Positions 51,401 through 62,786 are shown, counted from the stretch's first letter. The stretch is DNA of 64,000 bases from Chiua virens (GCA_019787685.1 JAHNUO010000008.1:1798001-1862000), one strand, 5' to 3'. Translations and numbers: made by a program. The notes: generated from the sequence alone by a model not told the origin.

Positions 51401-52698
51401 CTCTTCTCTGTTTCATTATTTCATCGTGGGCTTGGTTCCAGGTGTCCGAGGCGTACAGTTCATCATAGACATGTTGCTGGCGACCAGTGACCGGAGATTT
51501 CCAAATCCTTTTGAAAGGGGTGAAATGGAAACTCTTCGATGATACCTCTGCGAATACTGCTCGTACGACATCCATGATAGGCCTATAACGAAGACCATCC
51601 ACAGAGAACGTCAGTCCATTGCCTTCGACCTTCTTTTCCCTTGTGGGTACTGATATATCGACCGATGTACGTTTCCATCTGTTGACCCCGAAGACATCTC
51701 CTGTTGGTATTTCCTTCTCAGCAGCGTCAAACTGAGATGTTTCTCTGGAGGAGTCAAACCTAGACAGATCCTGGATGTCGAAGTCGGGGGCTTGGAGGAC
51801 CTCATGGACCAGTCGGGTGATTTCTGAATCAGATTTCTGAGTACTTCCGGTGTTTTTCCAGGTCATGAGTCGCCAGATAGACATATTGGACCATGGCCAA
51901 GGCGGGACGTAGTCACCATGCAATGCCTTGGCCGAGCTAGGGAGAATGTCCTGGCTAGACTGAGACAATTCCTCCATAGAAACAAAAGAGTTGGGATTGT
52001 GCGATGGGTGATGGCGATATGCACGCACAATGCCGAACTTATTGAACTGTGTGGTGAAGGAATCCCACATGTGCAGAAAGACACGTGGGATAATGGAAGT
52101 GGTCGCAGGGGCAGGATGGGGGTCAATTGCTGGCAACGGTGGCTCAGGGAGCAAGTCTCGATATTTTGCAGGCAGTCGTCGATTACGAGGGGGAAGGGGC
52201 TGGCTTGCGATCTCAGGGGCATCGGGTATTTGTTGTGAGGAAGATTCAATGGGCACATCGGGTGTAACCTGTGAGGGTGGGGCATCTTGGGTATGGGCAT
52301 GTGGTCGCTGCTGACTCGAAATGCCCTGATTCAGAAGGAGCAGGGTTTGAGCTGCAGGAAAGACTCGAAATGGGCAAGACCTCACCTCACTGACCTCCGT
52401 GACCAATGCCAAAGGACCAATACTCAAGGGCCCTGGAAGATTTGATTGCCTATCGCACTGGAATCCATCTGAGTAACACATTCAAAGAATTCATGATAGA
52501 AAGCCGTACCTCATCAGCACCAAGTCTGACCCGCTTGTTGGGAGGCTCTTCCATCAACAGAAAGGTCGAACTAGCGCGTGCGAGTCGCTCAGCCTGTGCA
52601 GGACCATAAATGTCGCATGTAGATCGATGCTGTGTCAGGCCCCTCCAGGATAAGAAGGTGCAGGAACAATCTGGGTGGCACCTGAAGGTAGTGGCCAT
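48487..52698 (-). mobile_element. Plavaka-type (CACTA-related) transposase gene, degenerate
   Basis: Minus strand. Start ATG 52698 gives MATTFRCHPDCSCTFLSWRG-LTQHRSTC, a C2H2-like N-terminus typical of these elements. The core has NSFVSMEELSQSSQDILP, PPWPWSNMSIWRLMTWKN, GLRYRPIMDVVRAVFAEVSS, FHFTPFKRIWKSPVTGRQQ, CKLERVVAGLMFWSDSTRLT and SVWPIYLFFGNLSKYVRSNP. It continues DFVEAYKNGIVMKCFDGITR, DKGCCPCPCCLIPKSKF, ILVVDLLHKFELGILKSVLK, FEGLFPHAHDLNI and ELAHRQIKKMYGLSNKKN, ending DRDMFTRYAAIGVGHD and an acidic tail at 48487. These blocks are those of Plavaka transposases of mushrooms. An in-frame TGA at 50285-50287 (CAG-TGA-CCG) interrupts it. An intron at 49418-49463 has a GC donor. Terminal inverted repeats and target duplication were not found, so element ends are undefined. 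Confidence 0.75.
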
Positions 52699-54115
52699 CA
52701 GTGGTAAGCTGTGATACTGAAGTACAAGACGGTGGGAGTCCAAGCTTGAGATGAAGTTGGAGGCTGGGAGTGTCCTTGGGTTTTGTTCCCAATAGTGGCG
52801 GAGACCGATTGCTTCGATCTCAGAAAAGAACAAGAGCGTTGAGAAAATGAGGTGATGATGTGAGTGAAAGTATTGAGAACACGTTGCGATCAAAAGGGCA
52901 AGCACTCACCGCATGTTCTGATTGTAATGATGCCAATGAAAATGCTGAGGGTATGTTGGAATCAGAAGTGACGTAAGCACTCACTTGTTGACACCACAAG
53001 TTCTGGGCTGTAATCTGAGGGGTTAACCGCTCAACGTCACTGGACATACCTGATGTAAGGCAAGGATTCTACAAACTATAGGCCAAAAGATCGCCGCGAT
53101 GTTGTAAGTGAAAACGGATTATACATAAACAATAAAAGAAAAACACTACATCATGCTGGTAAAAAAAACTACAGATCGTGATACTCTAAGGGAAACCAAT
53201 GGGGAACGAGAGGAGGATGGCCAAAATAATCAAAAAACGTCTGGATGTAAAAAAGACATGCCCGAGACATGATCTCATAGGCTTCCACACACTTCGATCC
53301 TGGCTTTAAATTAATGTACGAAAAAGAAGGATGCACGTTGAAGGTAATATATCCTGGCTGTAGTGCAATACTCAGGGGGATTGAAAGAAATAGAAAGAGG
53401 GTTGAAGGAATGCGATTCCGTTTGACCCAGGGACAACACTGAGTTGGTGAACAACGAATAATGGTTTTTGAGTAGTCCGAGATGAATCCGGGGCGAATCC
53501 GGATTAAAACGGATAGAAAAGCGGACACGGCAGTCCGATCTGGATCGAGAAAATACGAGGAGAGCGAGAGAAAACGAACGTCGACCGAAAACGATGTGAG
53601 ACAGATGCACACGGGCAAAAGCTACTGTATTTTGTCAATACAGTGAATTTATAGTCCTCGGGAATACCCTCAGACTTGTCCTAAGTAAGGATAATGATAA
53701 AAGAAGAAGGTTTTCGTACGGTATAAAGTTTGAGAGGCACCCGAACGTCCCTGCAAGGGCTGCGTGACATGGTCTAGCCAATGCTAAGTATGAATAAGGA
53801 GCATCAAAAATGAAATAAAAGAGTCCAAGGCAAAACGGGCGCGGATACAGCAATCCGGATGAGTTCGCACATGCAGACAGATCAGGATCGGGATCGGGTG
53901 ACGACAGGGTGTGGAAACGTGCTATGCGAGCACAGGGAATACCTATTCCCTACAACGTTCGGCCAGGTGGAGAGAAGCAGACAAAATGCATGTAAGACCC
54001 ATTCGTTGTCAGGAAAACTGTCTGTCAGCCCGAGATTGCCAGCTCTGGATGGGAGAGGCTCCGACCACAGCACGAGACCCGAACTGCCCAAGAAAATACC
54101 ATGAAGGAAGCTGAG
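52699..54115. other. Repeat-associated intergenic region
   Basis: This lies between the transposase start and the next minus-strand gene. No gene is supported. Open frames around 53.2-53.8 kb have no recognisable pattern. It may include the 5' end of the Plavaka element. Confidence 0.35.
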
Positions 54116-55929
54116 TCATTCTGTACAATGTTCAGCCCACAAGCAAGGATTGAGGACTTGATCGAGAGCACACAGCTCGTATCGCCAACCAGTCTCGTAG
54201 ATCTCCCATAGGATAGCTTTGACGAGGCGGGGTGGGGGGTTGGTCAGCGAGGGGATTGAAATCAATTTGCCGTGCCAATCCACCTGTTCTGTGGGGGCAT
54301 AACTAGATCCTTGCGTCAGGGCAGCAACCTTGTCACCAAGAGCATCCAGCACAGCCAGTTTACGACCCTTGGCAGAATTGCTGCGGCTTGTGACCGCAGT
54401 TTCGAGCTCTTCCCTGAAGGGCATGCCATGGAGTATCTCCCTCCACTGTTGGGGAGATGGGAATCGAGCGGGGGGGTCGTGATCGAGCCGACGAATCCAC
54501 ATAGGACGAATTGCAAGCCAGTTTGTCATAAACAGCTGGCGGCACTCAGGGGCTTGTGGTGAGATAAGTAGGGCTGGTTCTGGGACACGATATCCCTGAT
54601 CCACCAAGCCCTTCTTCACCCTGGACAGGTCTTTGTCGACACGTTTCAATGTGTTTTCCCACATGCGGAAGGAGAGCGGCATATTGGGCATGCACAGCTC
54701 TGCCCACTTGTCACGACCTGCAGAGTTTGCTTCACAATGGGTTAGCCCACACCTTATCGATAATGTCGGTAGAGATCACCTACCTGACTGGGGTCAACCG
54801 TGCTTCTGCTTCTGCTTCTGCTTCTGCTTCTGCTTCTGCTTCTGCTTCTGCTTCTTCTCTGCTCTCCTGGACTGAGCTTGAGAGGGCATTTTACCTGCTT
54901 GCGAGGAGAGTTGAGGGGTGGAGGGATCGGGAATACTGGAGTTCTGATTTGCAGAACCTGTGTAGGCGCGCCGCGTGTGGAAATGACGATTGAAACCTCC
55001 TCGTCCACAATAGAGATTGTTGAAAGGTCGTGCAGGTTTGCCAGCTTCGGCATACATGCTACAGATAATATCATTGGGGAACGTGAACTTGACCGGTCTC
55101 TCGATGTTGGTCTCAGGGGTGATAGTGTGGCAGGGACGGATCAGCCATACTGGCACACCCGTGTGGAAGAGATCGTCGCAAGTTTTCGTCTCTTGCGTGA
55201 AACAACCCATCCAGTGGGACCGGACAGGAAGGGGGGGACCAGAAGGGTAGGCAACGCGAGGTTGAACATACATTACATAGTCGAGGAACACCAAAGTGTC
55301 GAGGAAATACCGTTGAGCTTGAGCGACGAAGACAATGATATCATGATAGGTAAGGGGATGGTTGAGGAGTAGCATGATGTCGTGTTTCAGGGACTGGACC
55401 ATCCTACTCGCGACGTCTTGCTTGTCGCCACGGGTGTTTTTCCATTCCTTGTGGTGGTCAGATGCAATCCGAAGTAAGGAAGCGATGCCAATTGCCTTTT
55501 CTTGCTTTAGCTTCCCAACCTGAAAGGCAGCGTGGGGAATGGGCTCGAAGTCTTCAGGTGTGGGGTGATACCATGCCCATGACAAAGGGTCGGGCGCCAG
55601 ATAGTTTTCCTTGCAACGGATACAGACGGCGTAACGGTACTCTTCGCAGTACATCTGTGGCCATTGGAAACAGTCCGCGGCACCAAATCATCTGTCTGCT
55701 TGAGCACATAGTTCCTCTTCGCCATTATGGGGTTCGGGGACGAAAGACATGTTGGGCGAGGTGTAGATGGTCATAGTACCATAATCTGTAGCAATTGATT
55801 TGGCATCCAAGCTTTTGTATGTAGCTGGTATACTGTGTGGGTTTTGATGTCGAAAACAGAGTGAGACAGGGCTTACAATCATGAGCACGAGTTTGGGGGG
55901 TAAATTTCAAGGCCATAGTGGGTTGGGGG
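54116..55929 (-). pseudogene. Unknown element-associated protein gene with in-frame TGA
   Basis: Probable start is at about 55916 (MALKFTPQTRAHD), then an intron. Next comes PATYKSLDAKSIATDYGTMT and EPHNGEEELCAQADR, and then TGA at 55688-55690. The same frame then continues without a gap: FGAADCFQWPQMYCEEYRYA, VCIRCKENYLAPDPLSWAWY, VFVAQAQRYFLDTLVFLDYV, VRSHWMGCFTQETKTCDDLF, KFTFPNDIICSMYAEAGKPA. A (KQ)n tract follows from a hexanucleotide repeat. After another intron the gene gives GRDKWAELCMPNMPLSFRMW, PMWIRRLDHDPPARFPSPQQ and WHGKLISIPSLTNPPPRLVK, ending at 54116. The family was not recognised. Its position between a transposase and inverted repeats suggests it belongs to a mobile or repeat-borne gene family. 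Codon CGA in place of TGA would restore one frame. Confidence 0.45.
54801..54854. repeat. Hexanucleotide microsatellite, 9 x TGCTTC
   Basis: Nine perfect copies of TGCTTC, followed by an imperfect one. On the minus strand it encodes Lys-Gln repeats inside the element-associated gene, so copy number changes by whole units keep the frame. Confidence 0.9.
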
Positions 55930-56069
55930 GGGGAAGAATGGGGCTAAAATATTGGTTAGGATCATGCCGATGAACTAAGGGTTAGGTACTGTACCTGGAT
56001 TGATGGTAGCAGAGTCTAATTCACTTAGAGGTGCGAGATGGTGCAGCGACGAGGCAGACCAGAATGACG

Positions 56070-57036
56070 GGAGGGTGGAACCAGAGGGGAAGCGCTTCAA
56101 AGGGTCTTCAACCCTACTATCGCTCGATTCATGATGGCAACAGGGCGACCCTATGGACACAAAGTCCAAAAGCGTTCTCTGTGCGACACAAAGTCAGACA
56201 ACAAGAGAAGTTTGAGCGGCACAAAGCCAGCTCTGAATCGGGTCCAGGCGCAGGAGGCATCGCGCAAAGTCTTTAGGATGAGCGATAATAAAGCAGGGGA
56301 GGTACTAGGCACGATCCAGGAAGATGTTGATGGTAGGCAGTGGCAAGGACGGAGATCTGACACTGAAAGTCGGTTGTCCATGATTGATAATGTTTGTCAC
56401 TGTATAATAATCCACAATAACTCGTCGAAGTGTTGTGGACTCGTGTTGTTATTGTTGCTTGTTAATCTCTCCAACAGGTGGGAAGAAGCTTCCTGGAGGG
56501 TGCCAATGAGTACAGTGAGTCATCAATTCATCAATGGATCACTGAGTTCTAACTGAGTCGTTTTCTGCGACAAGGCTAGTTGCACCGTTGGTGGTAAGGT
56601 CTCGGAGCATGGTTGGGGCTCGGTACGTCCCTGAATGCGAGTTCTCATAGACTGCTCATGCTAACCAGTGTCTGTATCCATTCCATCCATGCTGGGGTCC
56701 CATCTTCAAGATCAACGCCTCCTGTGCCCAGTCGTTGACGCACCCCCCGACCCTCAAGATCGACATCTCTTGTGCCTAGTTGCTCACGCACTACTCCAAA
56801 TCCGTCCTTGCCACGCCCACATTCAAGACCTTGCGCTGTCCACGGATCACCGGATCTTACTGAGTTGGCTCTGTGCCACTCGAACCTCTCTGTTGTCTGA
56901 CTTTGTGTCGCACAGAGAATGCTTTTGGACTTTGTGTCCATAGGGTTGCCAGGGTTGCCCTGTCGCCATCACGAATCGAGCGATAGTAGGGTTGAAGACC
57001 CTTTGAAGCGCTTCCCCTCTACGTCCACCCTCTCTT
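56070..57036. repeat. Fold-back element with ~150 bp inverted arms
   Basis: The left arm (about 56070-56222, plus) and right arm (about 56872-57036, reverse complement) share long near-identical blocks. These include gaggggaagcgcttcaaag, then ggtcttcaaccctactatcg and ctctgtgcgacacaaagtca. About 650 bp lie between the arms with no gene. This looks like a MITE or fold-back type repeat. A third copy of the arm lies at about 60300-60455. Exact ends and a target duplication could not be set. Confidence 0.7.
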
Positions 57037-57166
57037 CGCCCACTTCACCGAAGTAAGTACAGCACCAAAGTCCCTCTACTAATGTACCTCCTCCTCATCA
57101 TACTCACCACTGCCATCCCCAGCGTGCTTGACATCGCCTCTAACACCCCCTGCATCTCGGATCACC

Positions 57167-58573
57167 CTACTCAGACCACGCAGCTGGATCGACCTCGACC
57201 AATCTCTGGCCCATTATCCATTCCTGGATTTGATCCAGCTGTAGCTTCTCCCCCTCGTCTTCCCTCAAACATTTGATCATATCCTTCGCCCTGCGGTAGT
57301 CATCCCGCCACATGGCTGGTTTGACCTCCTGTCTCTCTATCTGACCTTCACGGTAATCACGGGCTGATGCAGTGATCGCTGCTACCCCCAACACAAAGAG
57401 ATTGTCCAGCACTGGGTGGGGGTCTGAGGGGTCGATGAAAGTCCATAACGTCGGTGAGTGAACATATAGATGTTTGATCACCAAATCCTGAAAGTAGCCT
57501 GCAGTGAAGAGGGGAGAGGTGGGTCCATCGCGCAGATGGTCGTAGCCCTGTATGATTTCATTTGCCCTTGCAGCACGGTAAGCAATAGCCTCTTCTGGTG
57601 TGCAGCTAGGCTCCCCCCACTGAAACCTTTTTCGCAGTCCAAGAGTGGAGTTCACATGAGACACAACATAGCTTTTCCATTGCTGTAGTATGTCACTGAT
57701 GGGTCACGCCGTTTCCTTGCGCAATGTTTTGGGAGTCTCGACAGGTGAAGCACCCAACAGTGAATTCATGGCGCTGTTCATAGCATCCATGATCATGTTT
57801 TTCCGTACAGTCTCCGTCATGACGGCTTCCCCCGTAACCATTTTATTTTGCACGTAGGCTTTGGTGCGCTTGATGACCCCTGTAACAGTGATTGCCAATA
57901 GCGTTACACAGGGCTCAACAGGTGTGCCATCATTGCCGTTGTTGTTGTGAGACAGTGCAGCTCTTGACTGACTGCTGCGAGGTTCACGTTTCTTGATCGA
58001 TTTTTTTAGCATCTTATCAAGTTGAAACGTTTTGACAACACTCACTCGTTTTTTAGGTGCTGGCTTTGGTGGGGGCAAGACATGTTGAGTAGTAGGGGGA
58101 GCTGATGGAGCGGCACCGATCATTGAATCGGCTGGATAAGTTTCCCGAGCCCTCAAATCAGCTTGTTGAGCACCAAAGAAGTCGAGGGATGAAGTTGCAG
58201 AGCCTTGGTGAAGGGGAAAGTGCGAGGAAGGGTTGATCTGTGGGTCCATAATTGCCCCGATGGTTGAATCATCCGCTTGTGGACCGAATGCTGACACAGG
58301 ATCGGCAGAGAACCACGAAGCATCGTGTGCTGGAGGGTGCACGCCAGCATGATGCCTCCAACTGATGGCTTGTTGAGCACCAATGGAGTCAAAGGATGAA
58401 GGTGTGGAGCCTTCATAAAGTGGAAAGTGCGAGGAAGGGTTGATCGGTGCATGGATGACTGCCCTGATGGTTGAATTGTCCACTTGTGGACCGAAAGCTG
58501 ACATGGGATGATGATGAACAGGGAACCACTCAGCACCATCAGTCGGGATGCCAGCGTCGATGGATGAAGACAC
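57167..58573 (-). pseudogene. DUF6532-like protein gene with in-frame TGA
   Basis: Upper part 58573-57707: a Ser/His/Pro-rich region containing two similar ~95 nt-spaced segments (ASWFSADPVSAFGPQADDST against the earlier HPMSAFGPQVDNST), then KKRVSVVKTFQLDKMLKKSI and LLAITVTGVIKRTKAYVQNK. After TGA at 57704-57706 the frame continues PISDILQQWKSYVVSHVNST, GLRKRFQWGEPSCTPEEAIA, PLFTAGYFQDLVIKHLYVHS and PVLDNLFVLGVAAITASARD, ending at 57167. The second part resembles the helical DUF6532 family of mushroom proteins, often seen near transposons, function unknown. A single C-to-T change (CGA to TGA) would explain the stop. The family assignment is tentative; the frame continuity is exact. Confidence 0.4.
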
Positions 58574-58887
58574 GGCCGCAGGGTTAGGCTATAAATCTTG
58601 GGTGGGATCCTCGAAAGTGACGGTTGGATTTTCCCTGCCAGTGGAAGCTGCGGATACCAGTGATTGGTGCGATGTATGCTGATAGTAGTACTAGAAAATA
58701 ATTTATAGACGTTGGTCTATAGAGAGACATACTTACCTGGGGGTTTGTGTGTGCCATTATCAAGCGAGTATCAGTGGTAGTCAGAAGAAATGGTCCAATT
58801 AGATGTACGACATTAGTCTATTCATAGCATCAGGATGACAACATGCATACACAGACTCGTAAGGCAATGATTCAGAATAATACAAGA

Positions 58888-59938
58888 TTACAACGGAGAG
58901 GACACCTGGGATTCTGCAGAATGGGAGGAGAGTGGTGATCCATCTTCAGTACCTTCCTTGGATGATGTCCTCTCTGAATTGCTAAATCCGCTGAAATGCT
59001 CCTCCGAATCATGAGATACATAGACTTTCCCAACACCGCCTCTTTCGAACAGGTCTGAAACCCGTAGACCAATCACGTCCTGCATTTCACCCAATTGTGC
59101 CTTGGAAATGGCCAACACCGTAAGCTGCTCCAAATGAGTGTCCCTGTAAAATTGCTTGCTATCTTCGACATCTTCTAGGCTGTGAGCACCGAGGACTTGA
59201 TCAAGTAGATTCAGGTATGCCCCACTGACGGCGTGGGCTCCAGCATGCTGGTCATGCATGTTGGTCAGAAAGACCATATGCTGCTCCAATGATTTCATTT
59301 CTGCCTTGGCGAGTGCAAGCCGTAGGGCAATGCACTCGTGATCCGCCCATTTGGATTCAAGTGCTGACAGTAAAATGGTGTCAGGCATGGCAGAAAGGGC
59401 CTCAATGAGCTCCTCCTTCTTCTATTTGCATGTGAGTTAGTTGGCAGGCCCACATAATGTTACAACGTACCTGCTCTACTTCGTCAAGCGTGACATCGGT
59501 GGGGGACATAATCCCAAGTGACCGTGCTGCATAGTACAGCGCAGGGGGGACAGGCCCTTTTCCCCTGGGAATGTAAGGATGGTAATGGTATCATCGCTTT
59601 GAATTTGACGAGGAATGGGATGTAAGTAAAGCGACCCGTTTGTTTCGACGATTGTCGGGAGAAGAGGGAGGAGTGGTTTCAGGGTAGCGACTGTGAGGAT
59701 AAGTCTCAGAAAAGGGCATGTTGTGCTGATCAAAACGACCGTGGGGGGCCCAGGATGGGGACTTGTCAATGGACTTAGATTGTGGAGACGCTGTGGCAGC
59801 AAGAGAGTCGTCTTCCTTCGGACTGGGTAAGGAAGATGATTTTGCTGAATCGACCGACGAGGTAAGGGAGGGGCTATGAGATTCAGATAGATGGTCACTG
59901 AGAGGCATGATATGACATACGGTCTGAGACTGCGGCAT
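58888..59938 (-). pseudogene. Unknown Ser-rich / helical protein gene with in-frame TGA
   Basis: Start ATG 59938 gives a Ser/Pro-rich N-terminus (MPQSQTVCHIMPLSDHLSES ... SHSSSNSKR), then TGA at 59591-59593. The same frame goes on YHYHPYIPRGKGPVPPALYY-AARSLGIMSPTDVTLDEVEQ to a donor after 59471. A 49 nt intron (59422-59470) leads in frame into KKEELIEALSAMPDTILLSA and WADHECIALRLALAKAEMKS, with a helical region and a Ser-rich tail ending at 58888. The conserved intron and the uninterrupted downstream frame show that this is one gene split by a stop rather than two. Function is unknown; the protein is probably element-borne like its neighbours. Confidence 0.45.
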
Positions 59939-60299
59939 TCACTATTGATTACACACGTACATTAAATGGAGAGCACAGCTGTGTCGGAGTGAGTATCTGA
60001 GTTTGAAAGACAAGAAAACTGATAACAGAGAAGCAGAGTTGATGTGACCACTGTCCCAACATTCACATTGCTCACTGCCTCGTGTCGCGCATTCCCCATC
60101 CTTGTCACCACCCACCCTCAAGAGTGATGCCTCCCGTGCCCAGTTGCTCACGTCGCAACTCCCATGCTTAAGACTTTGCGTTGCACGTTCTGAACATCCT
60201 CCCAGAAGACCCTGACCCCGCCCTCCTTGCCATTGACGTGCATTGCCCTCAAGACTTGCACCAACGCCCGTGCTTCCTTGTCCCAAGCTCCCCAATTCA

Positions 60300-60455
60300 G
60301 AGCTGGCTTTGTGCCGCTCGAACCTCTCTGTTGTCTGACTTTGTGTCGCACAGAGAACACTTTTGGACTTTGTGTCCATAGGGTCGCCCCGTCGCCACCT
60401 CAAATTGAGCGACAGTGGGGTTGAGGACCCTTTGAAGCACCGAGGATATGCACCT
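60300..60455 (-). repeat. Third copy of the fold-back arm
   Basis: In the same orientation as the 56872-57036 arm. It shares gttgtctgactttgtgtcgc, cttttggactttgtgtcca and accctttgaagc. Weak similarity resumes further out: the sequence around 60590-60640 resembles 57050-57090. Confidence 0.65.
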
Positions 60456-60725
60456 CATACGTTCACTCTGGATCTATACCACTGAACTCGCTCTTGTATG
60501 GTGCCAATACCCCCAATGCATCTACTGTATAACGCTAATCTCTCTTTCGTCATAGCAAAACACGTATCCTTGATGACCATCAACTGAGGTATGTATAGCA
60601 CAAAAGTCATACCACAGTACTAATAGACCTTGGGAACTGCGCTAATTGAAGTTATATCCTCTAACCCTGTAGGACGCTCTACTGTAGTGACTCCAGTGAA
60701 GGTTAGTCTCATTCCGGAAGCATCA

Positions 60726-61580
60726 TCAATGATACTTACTGTTGTTCTCCTTGTGCCAGGCGATTATGCACTCTGCACGCAGCCAAAAGCCACCATTCAG
60801 CTTCCTTGATGACATGCTTGCTTGGCAAAGCAGGACTATTCTCAGGTCATCTAACCTCTGTTTGAGTAGACTCTTGATCGCCATGGGTTGATCTTCAATT
60901 TCATCCAACCACAGCAAAATCAGCTTTAAATTTTGGTGTTGGAGGAGTGTCAGCAAGCTGGTAGCCGTGCGACTCATTTTCCAGGGCATTGAAAGGTGTG
61001 TCAAGCGGTTTAAATATTGGAACCCATTAGTAACTGTCTCCCAGGCCGAGTCAGTGGTCAGATCCAGGTGTGTAACACGATGGAAGGCAGGCACATCAGG
61101 AAGATGTACAAAGCACGTTTGAAAAAACAGAGCAGGATTGACCAAGAGGTATCTCAGGTACATGAGATTATTGAGTGCATCGAGGATGACGTAGAATCGA
61201 CGGGGGCTGTTATATCCCCCATGTAGGACAAAGTGGATCAGACGAGGGCAGTGATGGAGGAGTATTGCAACAGTGTGAGGGGAGACAGGCATGCCGATAT
61301 ACAGGTATAGGACCATCTTCAACCTCATGGTGAGCGAAAGTAAGAGGCTCTTTGCGTGGGCCTCGGAAGAGATACTGATTTTATTGTAGAGGATAGGCTC
61401 CACCCTTCGCAGGAATAATTTCAGCTCGTGTAAGATGACAGTTAGGAACTGTTACCATTCATGCACGCGACAAGCTACCCGCATGTACTTAGCCAGCTCA
61501 CGCGGCTTTTTACTCGCTAATGAAAAAACCATTTTCTCTAGCTCGACGGGCAGTTCCTTCCTGTCCGAAGCCATAGCCAT
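60726..61580 (-). CDS. F-box-like / leucine-rich mushroom protein
   Basis: Start ATG 61580 (MAMASDRKELPVELEKMVFS). The first exon reads like an F-box: LPVELEKMVFSLASKKPREL, then MRVACRVHEW. A ~50 nt intron (donor after TG of the last Trp codon near 61460) leads to VEPILYNKISISSEAHAKSL. The rest is leucine-rich with LLHHCPRLIHFVLHGGYNSP, HRVTHLDLTTDSAW, LNRLTHLSMPWKMS and LLTLLQHQNLKLILLWLDEI, ending at 60726. This is the layout of the large family of mushroom F-box/LRR-like proteins, presumed substrate adaptors of SCF ubiquitin ligases, though most members are uncharacterised. I see no frame break. Its position next to repeats is common for this family. Confidence 0.6.
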
Positions 61581-62680
61581 AGCGAACAGTGAAAGGTGGG
61601 GATGGTGGGGGTATGAAGTAGACCTCAGGAATGTAAAGATAGGTATTTATTTCGTGTTTGATTTACTGGGGTAACTTGCTATAAAACACAATCCTGACAT
61701 GATAATCTCCAGGATAGTGATGCAAATGTAACGTCACTTCGTTGCAGGTGGCCAGCCGGAAAACTTTTAATTATTTCAATTGCTTCGCTGGTCAGCCTTT
61801 TGCTATATACCTGACTTTCATACAATGCTACTGCTTTCAGACAACAAGAAGAGGCTTTGGTATAGCCATGGCCATGTCCATCAGGAAACTTCACAAAGTC
61901 TATGTAGTCCTATGTAGTCTATACAGTGCTATAGTAGCAGTAGTCTTCTCATCTATACATAGCTACTACATAGTTGGGGGGTTTACTACATAGTTGACAG
62001 TTGTAACAGCTTGAAAGCACTACATATCACTATGAATGCTACTATGACCTACCACAAGACAATAGAATCACCCTCAGGCTTGTATAAAATAATCCAACAA
62101 ACCCTATAATATTTTCATAACATCTAGTATAGCTATCTAAAGTGTATCTAAACCCATATTAGCAAAACAGATCCAGGAGGGTGACATGGAATGGCCTGGT
62201 GTGGCCATACAACACAGATGCAGGTTTGATGTCAGGGGATGGCTGGGGGTTGTGAGGGTGATGTACTTACTCGTGTGCATCTTTTCGGGTGTCAGATAGT
62301 GCCTGTAGATGCATTGATGATGCTAGTGGGGTCAGGAATGGCATCACCTGATCAACAGGAAAACGTACAAAATGGACCTGGCTTTTCTCGCAGCAAAGAA
62401 ATGGGTGCCATCTTGGTCCGTTGCAAGGCACCACAGGAGTGCTTAGAGGGTCTGAGTATGAAGGTCTACTGGTGCTGACCTTGTTCGTCGTATCGGAACA
62501 CTTTTAGAGACCCATTGTGTAAACCAGTGTAGACGGTACCAGTGTTTTTCGGGTGAACGCAGGTGGGTTGGCTTGGGAGAACTGGCGTGCGTCGGAGGCA
62601 AACATGATGTATGGACACGACATTGTCATCATCCATGCATTATATCGTCGCTGCCATGTCCTCATCCTCATCGTCAGGCG
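61581..62680. other. AT-rich intergenic with short repeats
   Basis: No gene was recognised. Between 61900 and 62000 the motif actacatagttg occurs twice, and its inverse ctatgtagt twice, so hairpins are possible. It may be a remnant of a small element. Confidence 0.35.
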
Positions 62681-62786
62681 AGGTGGCACAAGGGAGGTGG
62701 TGACATGAGGAAGGTGAAGTGGCGCAAGGAGGTGAGGTGGAGGGGTCGTCGTCGTCGTGGCGTCCTCGTCGTCGTCGTCGTCCTCA

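Noticed and set aside
53130..53160. cactacatcatgctgg as a Plavaka terminal repeat
   Set aside because: No inverted partner was found on the far side of the transposase (47.6-48.5 kb).
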